DNA of 11,692 bases from an uncultured Clostridia bacterium (GTDB taxonomy: Bacteria > Bacillota > Clostridia > Oscillospirales > Acutalibacteraceae): positions 1 to 11,692 of the forward strand of contig CAMOTT010000045.1 in assembly GCA_946626015.1 (NCBI GenBank), given 5' to 3'. The notes beneath the pieces are model-generated. The model did not search any database. It was not told where the DNA came from and saw only the letters and a list, made by a program, of their open reading frames with translations. This document shows positions 6,429 to 11,692 of this stretch, in pieces. The position numbers were made by a program, and so were the translations under genes. The stretch's first letter is position 1; every line of letters begins with the position of its first letter.

Positions 6429-8804
6429 TTATTTTATTGTAAGATTTGCGTAGTTTGCCATTATCTTCTTTGTACCCGCCTTGTCAAAGGCGATCTCAAG
6501 GAGCACGTCGTTACCCATGGGCTGAGTCGAAAGGATGACCCCGGTGCCGAATATTTTGTGCCCCACAGTGTCGCCGACCTTGTATTTGCCGGCGTTTGAT
6601 GCGCCTGTGTTGATTTTCGGCTTGGTGACCTGCGCCGGGGCAAAGCCGCGGTTCACGGTACTTGAAGCATTAGTTTGCCCGCCGCTCCGGAAAGCCGCGC
6701 TCTGCTGCGGCCTTCTTAACCCGGTGCCGCTTGCTTTGAGAAGCTCCTCCGGTATCTCCCGGACAAATCTTGAAGGCGGATTATATTTAGTGGAGCCGAA
6801 AAGGATCCTTGACCTGGCATTGGTAAGATAAAGTTTCTTTTTTGCCCTTGTGATGCCCACATAGGCAAGTCTGCGCTCCTCCTCAATATCCTCATCGTTA
6901 AACGAGAGCCTTGTGCCGGGGAACAGATCCTCCTCCATGCCTGAGATAAACACAACGGGGAATTCAAGCCCCTTTGCGGCGTGCAAGGTCATCATAACAA
7001 CAGCGTCTGTCTCCGCATTATAATTATCGATATCCGTCATAAGAGCAACCTCCTCAAGGAAGCCGCTCAGGGAGGGGTCGTCGTTCTCCTCGGAATAGCG
7101 GATAAGGTTTGATGAAAGCTCGTTCAGGTTCTCCGTGCGTTCCTGATAGGTCGACATATCCTTTGTCAGGGCGAGCACATAACCGCTCTCGTTTATCATC
7201 TGCTCAAACAGCTCATTAAGAGGCGTATTGTCAAGCATATTGTGATATTTTTCGATAAAAGCTCCAAAGGCCTTTAGGGGAGTCAGCGCTTTGGACAGCG
7301 CCGGATAATTTTCCGCGTTTTTTATGACCTCATACATACTTATGCCCAGCCCGTCGGCGATATCAGACACGTTGTTCACCGTAGTGTCGCCTATTTTGCG
7401 CTTGGGTTCGTTGATTATCCTGCGCAGTCTGGTATTGTCCGAGGGATTGTTTATTACTGTAAGGTACGCCATAGCGTCCCTGATCTCTTTGCGCTCATAG
7501 AACCTTCTGCCCCCGATGATCCTGTAAGGTATACCTGCGCGGACAAAGGAATTTTCAATGACGGTTGATTGGGAGTTCATCCTGTAAAGCACAGCAAAAT
7601 CGCTCCACTTGCAACCTGCCGCCACACCGTTGAGAATTGTGCTGGCAATAAAATTGCCCTCTTCGCGCTCATCGTTTGAGGTGTTGAGCTCCACCTTGTC
7701 TCCATCCCCGTTGGCTGTCCAGAGGTTTTTGCCCTTGCGCCGGGAGTTGTTTGCTATCACCGCGTTGGCTGCGCTCAGGATATTTTGAGTTGAGCGGTAG
7801 TTCTGCTCAAGGCGGATCACCACGGCGTTTTTATACTGCTCCTCAAAGCTTAATATATTTTCAATGGTGGCGCCTCTGAAGCGGTAAATGCTCTGATCAT
7901 CATCGCCCACCACGCAGATGTTCTTGTGCTTCTCCGCTAAAATAGAGGTCAATCTGTACTGAGCGTGGTTGGTATCCTGATACTCGTCTACCATTATGTA
8001 CTTAAATTTGTTCTGGTAATATTCACGCACATCCTTGAAGTTTTCGAGCAGCGTCACAGTATTTACGATTATGTCGTCAAAATCCATGGCGTCTGCGGTC
8101 TTGAGCATCTCCTGATAGGTTTTGTAGGCCTTGGCGATCTTTGAGAGCCTTATATCGCTGCCTGCCTGATTTGCGTATTCTTCAGGAGAGATCAGGTTGT
8201 CCTTAGCCCTGCTTATTTCTGACATTATCTGTTTATAGGGCAGAAATTTATCGTCAATACCCAGCAGCCTCTGGCACTCCTTGACGCTGCGGGCGGAATC
8301 ATCTGTATCATAGATGGTGAAATGGTTTGAAAAACCCAGCCTTTCCCCGTCACGGCGCAAGATCCTTGCGCAGGCGGCGTGGAAGGTGGAAGCCCATATA
8401 TCAGCGGCGCTCTCGCCTATCATGGCTATAAGCCGTTCCTTGAGCTCGTTAGCGGCCTTGTTGGTAAAAGTGATGGCAAGGATCTCCCATGGTCTGGGAG
8501 CGTCAACGCTCATAAGATCCTCAAAATCCATATACAGGGACTCGTCGCCGTCCAGGTAGGCCTGCATATTTGAAATATCCCTGTCCGTAGGGGTGAACTC
8601 CGAATAGTCGGAATTGTACGCCTTGCCGTACTTGAGTATGTTTGCTATACGGTTTACAAGCACCGTCGTTTTTCCGCTGCCTGCCCCTGCAAGAACCAAA
8701 AGCGGTCCTTCTGTTCGGAAGACCGCTTTTTTCTGCATATCGTTCATTCTGTTGAAGTCCCGCTCAATTATGCGGCGACGAAGTTCTAAAAAATCTTCTG
8801 CCAT
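6429..8804 (-). CDS. pcrA: ATP-dependent DNA helicase PcrA/UvrD (superfamily 1A)
   Basis: The 791-residue product is a 3'-5' helicase of the PcrA/UvrD type, acting in nucleotide excision repair, replication-fork restart and removal of recombination intermediates. Motifs in order: NDMQKKAV (Q motif, 21-28), GAGSGKT (Walker A, 40-46), ITFTNKAA (111-118), VDEYQDTN (Walker B, 272-279), GDDDQSIYRFRGA (300-312), QNYRST (334-339), then further on TLHAAKGLEFPVVF and VGITRAKKKL. The C-terminus, KYKVGDTVGHKIFGTGVI onward, is the small domain typical of Gram-positive PcrA. Between Walker A and motif Ia there are about 35 more residues than in B. subtilis PcrA, and the extra part (about 60-100) is acidic. 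ATG 8804 has AAAGGT 7 bases upstream. It lies 27 bases after pfkA, with no promoter or terminator between, so the two are probably cotranscribed. Confidence 0.95.
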   Translation of the reverse strand: MAEDFLELRRRIIERDFNRMNDMQKKAVFRTEGPLLVLAGAGSGKTTVLVNRIANILKYGKAYNSDYSEFTPTDRDISNMQAYLDGDESLYMDFEDLMSVDAPRPWEILAITFTNKAANELKERLIAMIGESAADIWASTFHAACARILRRDGERLGFSNHFTIYDTDDSARSVKECQRLLGIDDKFLPYKQIMSEISRAKDNLISPEEYANQAGSDIRLSKIAKAYKTYQEMLKTADAMDFDDIIVNTVTLLENFKDVREYYQNKFKYIMVDEYQDTNHAQYRLTSILAEKHKNICVVGDDDQSIYRFRGATIENILSFEEQYKNAVVIRLEQNYRSTQNILSAANAVIANNSRRKGKNLWTANGDGDKVELNTSNDEREEGNFIASTILNGVAAGCKWSDFAVLYRMNSQSTVIENSFVRAGIPYRIIGGRRFYERKEIRDAMAYLTVINNPSDNTRLRRIINEPKRKIGDTTVNNVSDIADGLGISMYEVIKNAENYPALSKALTPLKAFGAFIEKYHNMLDNTPLNELFEQMINESGYVLALTKDMSTYQERTENLNELSSNLIRYSEENDDPSLSGFLEEVALMTDIDNYNAETDAVVMMTLHAAKGLEFPVVFISGMEEDLFPGTRLSFNDEDIEEERRLAYVGITRAKKKLYLTNARSRILFGSTKYNPPSRFVREIPEELLKASGTGLRRPQQSAAFRSGGQTNASSTVNRGFAPAQVTKPKINTGASNAGKYKVGDTVGHKIFGTGVILSTQPMGNDVLLEIAFDKAGTKKIMANYANLTIK

Positions 8805-8831
8805 AATAAGTACCTTTGCAAATAATGTTAC

Positions 8832-9794
8832 TCAGATGGAAATTTCCGCGGAAACCTTAAATATTTCCATGTCGATACTCTTCTTCATCTGGAGAGCCTC
8901 AAAGATATCGAAATCAACTATTTGCTCCTTCTGCATGGCGACGACTCTGTTGCCGATGCCTTCCATAAGGAGCTTTACCGCTCTGTTGCCCATAAGGCTG
9001 GCAACGATCCTGTCTCTGGCTGTGGGAGAACCGCCGCGCTGAACGTGACCCAAAATCACGGCGCGGGACTCGACGCCTGTTTTTTCTTCGATCTTCCTGG
9101 CCATATCTTCCACTCCGCCTACTCCCTCGGCAACCACAATAACGAAGTGCTGCTTGCCGGTCTTCATGGTTTCCTCCATGACCTGAATAACATCTTTGTC
9201 CAGGTCGTAGGGTATCTCGGGAATAAGTATAGATGTGGCGCCTACGGCTATGCCGGAATAAAGCGCAAGGTAACCCGCCGAACGCCCCATAACCTCAACA
9301 ACACTACAACGGTCGTGGGACTCGGTGGTGTCTCTGATCCTGTCAACCATCTCAACAATGGTATTCATACAGGTATCGTAGCCTATTGTATAGTCACAGC
9401 AGGCGATGTCGTTATCAATGGTGCCGGGGATAGCAACACAGGGAACGCCTCTCAGTGAAAGATCCCTGGCGCCTCTGAAAGAGCCGTCTCCGCCGATAAC
9501 AACAATGCCTTCTATTCCGTATTTTCTGCAAACATCAATAGCCTTCTGCATCCCCTCTTCCGTCTTGAACTCCGGAGCACGGGCAGAAAACAGCTTGGTG
9601 CCGCCCCTTTGTATTATATCTGAAACATCGCGCAGATCCATGCTGTGCAGGTCGCCTTCCATCAGACCTCTGTAGCCGTGATTTACGCCATAAACCTCCA
9701 TACCCTTATCGCGTGCGGTTCTCACCACCGCTCGAACCGCAGGGTTCATTCCGGGAGCATCTCCCCCGCTCGTTAAGACTGCAATTTTATTCAC
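8832..9794 (-). CDS. pfkA: ATP-dependent 6-phosphofructokinase
   Basis: PfkA phosphorylates fructose 6-phosphate to fructose 1,6-bisphosphate, the committed step of glycolysis. The 320-residue product has the standard length of the bacterial tetrameric enzyme. It shows LTSGGDAPGMN (7-17), IGGDGSFRGA (100-109), PGTIDND (123-129, catalytic base Asp127 at the same number as in E. coli PfkA), VMGRSAG (168-174), VAEGVGG (221-227) and GHVQRGGSPTARDR (249-262). The Gly after GGD (GGDGS) points to ATP rather than pyrophosphate as donor. The start is a GTG at 9794: AGGAGG (9804-9809) lies 9 bases upstream and the product begins MNKIAVLTSGG, as in the family. It is the first gene of the group pfkA, pcrA, hydrolase, miniprotein. 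Pyruvate kinase, often its neighbour in Firmicutes, is not here. Confidence 0.96.
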   Translation of the reverse strand: MNKIAVLTSGGDAPGMNPAVRAVVRTARDKGMEVYGVNHGYRGLMEGDLHSMDLRDVSDIIQRGGTKLFSARAPEFKTEEGMQKAIDVCRKYGIEGIVVIGGDGSFRGARDLSLRGVPCVAIPGTIDNDIACCDYTIGYDTCMNTIVEMVDRIRDTTESHDRCSVVEVMGRSAGYLALYSGIAVGATSILIPEIPYDLDKDVIQVMEETMKTGKQHFVIVVAEGVGGVEDMARKIEEKTGVESRAVILGHVQRGGSPTARDRIVASLMGNRAVKLLMEGIGNRVVAMQKEQIVDFDIFEALQMKKSIDMEIFKVSAEISI

Positions 9795-9835
9795 TACAAT
9801 AAACCTCCTGATCGCTCATAAATGCACTAGGCTAT

Positions 9836-9864
9836 ATGTTACACCAAATGTAGAATAATGTCAA
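9836..9864 (-). promoter_or_regulatory. Promoter of the pfkA transcript
   Basis: On the - strand TTGACA (9859-9864) and TAACAT (9836-9841, 4 of 6) are separated by 17 bp, about 42 bases before the GTG start. The stretch 9865-9918 beyond it is A/T-rich, with an A10 run on the + strand. It may form a weak U-rich end for the upstream 9919-10221 gene, but I see no GC-rich hairpin there. Confidence 0.6.
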
Positions 9865-9918
9865 ACAGATTTATAAAAAAAAATAATATAATTTAATGTT
9901 TTTTCACAAAAGGAATTT

Positions 9919-10221
9919 CTATGCCATACTTTCAAGCAAAAAGCTCACCGGTCTGAACCCGTCGTTGCAGGAAATCATAGCGGATCTTTCGTTTTTCATC
10001 CATCCGTCATATATGTCCACGCCGCCATGAGCCAGCACCATAACAAAGGGCAAAACACTTTCCCACGCGCTGGAGCAAAAGCCCTCGGGCTTTTCACAGT
10101 CAACGGAGAAGAATACCTGCCCCAGCCGCATTTCGCAGGCGTGCTCAATCGGATTTTCAAACTTCTCTATCAGATCATCATGTCTGACCATTTTCATAAC
10201 GGTGATTTTTACCTGTTTCAT
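9919..10221 (-). CDS. TIGR04076 family small protein, function unknown
   Basis: The 100-residue product starts MKQVKITVMK and contains FSVDCEKPEGFCSSAWESVLPFVMVLAHGG and a C-terminal SCNDGFRPVSF. It fits the TIGR04076 family as I remember it (short proteins with a KVKITV start, a GFCxWAW-like centre and a C-x-DGxRPVxF end). No biochemical function is known to me. Cysteines at about 28, 42, 48 and 80 could bind a metal, which is inference. ATG 10221 is preferred over the in-frame TTG 18 bases upstream because GGGAG lies 6 bases before it and because of the family N-terminus. It follows the ANTAR regulator by 27 bases and is probably the last gene of the glnA group. No signal peptide or membrane span is visible. 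Confidence 0.75.
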   Translation of the reverse strand: MKQVKITVMKMVRHDDLIEKFENPIEHACEMRLGQVFFSVDCEKPEGFCSSAWESVLPFVMVLAHGGVDIYDGWMKNERSAMISCNDGFRPVSFLLESMA

Positions 10222-10248
10222 TTTACGCTCCCATGGCAAGATTTAAAG

Positions 10249-10833
10249 TTATTCCATATTCATAAGTATTTTTTCCGCAATGGAAAGCTTTGTCTCGCAC
10301 CTGTCCATAGCCTGTTTTTCGATGTATCTGTGTGCCTCTTTTTCAGTCATCCCGTTCTTTTCTATCAACAGGCATTTTGCCTTATTGACCTTGCGTATCT
10401 CATCCATCTTGCTTTCAAGGGTAGCGGTTTTTCGCTCCATGCGTCTGAGCCTTTCGCAGGTGCCGCAAAGCAGCTGAACAGACTGAATCATGGTTTGTGA
10501 CGTGGAGGGTTTTGCAACGGTAAGGACGCCGTATGGCGCGGCAAAGTTGTTTACCTGGGGATAATTTTCGGACTTTACCGCCAGCAAAACGCCCACGCTC
10601 CATTTGTCACAAATATCAATGGCAAAATCCACGCCGAAATCATCGGGCAGCGGCGTGTTTATAATAACAATATCGAATTTTTCTTCCAGTATCATCCTTT
10701 TTGCGCTCACGATACTGTTTGCAATCGAAACCGGCCTGCAACCTATCTCCGAGAGTAACGCAATAACGGAAGTATTGAATTTTTCGGATGCGGACACCAG
10801 AAGCACCTTGTAACTGTGTTCTATAAATTCCGT
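10249..10833 (-). CDS. ANTAR-domain RNA-binding antiterminator with a pseudo-receiver domain, apparent ACG start
   Basis: ANTAR proteins bind paired hairpins in nascent RNA and prevent termination. The product is about 194 residues: an N-terminal receiver-like domain (about 1-110), a helix, and a C-terminal ANTAR domain, KMDEIRKVNKAKCLLIEK through MTEKEAHRYIEKQAMD. The receiver lacks the acidic pair (LLVSASEKF) and has Asn where the phosphorylated Asp would be (IVIINTPLPDD), so phosphorylation is unlikely. The first standard in-frame start, GTG 10806, has no ribosome site and loses nine residues (EFIEHSYKV...) that resemble the start of related proteins as I recall them. An AGGGAGG (10842-10848) sits 8 bases before ACG 10833, which falls where ATG is expected. 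The gene follows glnA by 33 bases. A similar glnA plus ANTAR regulator (NitR) pair controls nitrogen assimilation in Clostridium, so that role is inferred here. Confidence 0.85.
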   Translation of the reverse strand, partial: TEFIEHSYKVLLVSASEKFNTSVIALLSEIGCRPVSIANSIVSAKRMILEEKFDIVIINTPLPDDFGVDFAIDICDKWSVGVLLAVKSENYPQVNNFAAPYGVLTVAKPSTSQTMIQSVQLLCGTCERLRRMERKTATLESKMDEIRKVNKAKCLLIEKNGMTEKEAHRYIEKQAMDRCETKLSIAEKILMNME

Positions 10834-10848
10834 TTGCCTTACCTCCCT
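10831..10848 (-). promoter_or_regulatory. Ribosome binding site and ACG start of the ANTAR gene
   Basis: On the - strand AGGGAGG (10842-10848), an 8-base spacer TAAGGCAA, then ACG (10831-10833). The spacing is ideal and no ATG, GTG, TTG or CTG occurs in frame between the upstream in-frame TGA (10849-10851) and GTG 10806. The next alternative non-standard codon in frame is ATA at 10822-10824. Confidence 0.6.
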
Positions 10849-10866
10849 TCAACGAATTCGACCGCG

Positions 10867-11692
10867 TCAGCGATACATATAATTTATTATTATCGACTCG
10901 GGTAAATTTGCTTTTATAAAATCACTGTTTTTTGCCAGCCGCTTTGCTTCTTCGAGATTTAACGGCAGCGTTGAGTAGCCGTTGAGTGTATTTTCAGGCG
11001 CGGCGTAGAAGTTTATATCCTGCGCCTCCGGCAGCTCAATGTTATATTTGATCCCCTCAAGACCCGCCCTTATTATGAGGGCAAACGCAAGATAGGGATT
11101 GCACAGCGGATCGGGGGAACGAAGCTCCGCTCTCCTGTACTCACCCTTTGCTGCAGGTATGCGGATAAGCTGGGATCTGTTTTCGTGTGACCATGTTATA
11201 TATTTTGGCGCTTTATTTACGCCGAACCGTTTGTAGGAATCTCCGGTGGTGTTCAAAAACAGGGTAATGTCTCCGATCCTTGACAAAATGCCGGCTATAA
11301 CATTGGGCATAATATCCCTGCCGTCCTTTGACTTTGCGCTGAAATTTATGTGCATACCGTTTCCGGCTTTGTCGGCTATGGGCTTGGGCGAGAAATCGGC
11401 GTAAAGACCGTTCCTGTCTACTACTGTATTCACCACCGAGCGAAACGTGATGGCGTTATCCGCAGATTTTAGCGGATCCGAATACCTGAAATCTATCTCG
11501 TTCTGACCCGGACCGTCCTCATGGTGGGAGCTTTCGGGATACACGCCCATCTTTTCAAGAGTCAGGCAGATTTCCCTCCTGACGTTCTCGCCTTTGTCCT
11601 CGGGAGCTATATCCATATATCCGGCGTTATCGTACGGCACCTTTGTGGGTTCGCCGTTCTCATCCCGTTTAAAGAGATAAAACTCCATTTCG
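10867..11692 (-). CDS. glnA: Type I glutamine synthetase (partial, N-terminus off the right edge)
   Basis: Glutamine synthetase joins ammonia to glutamate with ATP. The visible 275 or so codons cover the catalytic and C-terminal parts: EMEFYLF at the right edge (a metal-binding strand), YMDIAPED, ESSHHEDGPGQNEIDFRY, the GNGMHINFS loop, NRSQLIRIPA and RRAELRSPDPLCNPYLAFA. The reading frame continues past position 11692; the ATG at 11688 is internal, not the start. The C-terminus ends at LPESIIINYMYR and seems to lack about 25 residues that normally follow in B. subtilis-type enzymes (a region with W and F residues ending near xxWExxxY). The sequence after the TGA does not encode this segment in the same frame. 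The gene is followed by the ANTAR regulator. The N-terminal domain and any leader with antitermination hairpins lie outside the window. Confidence 0.92.
   Translation of the reverse strand, partial: EMEFYLFKRDENGEPTKVPYDNAGYMDIAPEDKGENVRREICLTLEKMGVYPESSHHEDGPGQNEIDFRYSDPLKSADNAITFRSVVNTVVDRNGLYADFSPKPIADKAGNGMHINFSAKSKDGRDIMPNVIAGILSRIGDITLFLNTTGDSYKRFGVNKAPKYITWSHENRSQLIRIPAAKGEYRRAELRSPDPLCNPYLAFALIIRAGLEGIKYNIELPEAQDINFYAAPENTLNGYSTLPLNLEEAKRLAKNSDFIKANLPESIIINYMYR

Noticed and set aside
8922..9458. Open frame of 178 codons on the + strand
   Set aside because: It is antisense to the well-supported pfkA gene, with no recognisable domain.
10027..10500. Open frame of 157 codons on the + strand
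   Set aside because: It is antisense to the TIGR04076 and ANTAR genes; hydrophobic composition comes from the opposite coding strand.
1..11692. Search for CRISPR arrays, tRNA/rRNA genes, insertion sequences or defence genes
   Set aside because: No regular repeat-spacer pattern, transposase motif, terminal repeats or RNA gene signature was seen. The genes are mostly core functions.

Overview
The window looks like a chromosomal segment from a low-to-mid GC, endospore-forming anaerobe of the class Clostridia, probably an Oscillospiraceae/Ruminococcaceae-type gut or rumen bacterium. This is inferred from a partial spoIIGA gene (sporulation sigma-E processing), Gram-positive style promoters, strong AGGAGG-type ribosome sites, a PcrA-type helicase, and a glutamine synthetase gene followed by an ANTAR regulator, an arrangement known from clostridia. 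I see no phage, transposon, CRISPR, tRNA or rRNA signal. It reads as ordinary core genome with a few local oddities.

Layout. At the left edge spoIIGA runs leftwards off the window. Its 0A-box-like promoter region (about 739-914) is shared with a divergent PHP-family phosphoesterase gene on the + strand. This is followed on the + strand by ispE (isoprenoid precursor synthesis). ispE ends at a bidirectional terminator shared with a convergent ArsC/Spx-like gene that has lost its cysteine. A second divergent control region (3129-3305) separates that gene from a cytoplasmic GH29 alpha-L-fucosidase gene with a TTG start. The fucosidase gene ends at a second bidirectional terminator that is nearly a copy of the first.

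From about 4716 to the right edge everything is on the - strand, in two transcription groups. The first, from a TTGACA promoter near 9840-9864, is pfkA (GTG start), then pcrA, then a secreted LCAT-like alpha/beta hydrolase, then a 62-residue membrane miniprotein. The second is glnA (cut by the right edge), then an ANTAR-domain regulator, then a TIGR04076-type small protein. The first group joins glycolysis and DNA repair to a cell-surface hydrolase/miniprotein pair. The second looks like nitrogen-assimilation control.

Points most worth a second look: the ANTAR regulator seems to begin at a non-standard ACG codon; the ispE Shine-Dalgarno is separated from the start by a perfect 8-bp hairpin that could bridge it; two near-identical terminator units flank the fucosidase/ArsC-like block in opposite orientation; and the ArsC-like protein contains no cysteine. 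I did not find a convincing new multi-gene system. The hydrolase plus miniprotein pair is the least explained part.
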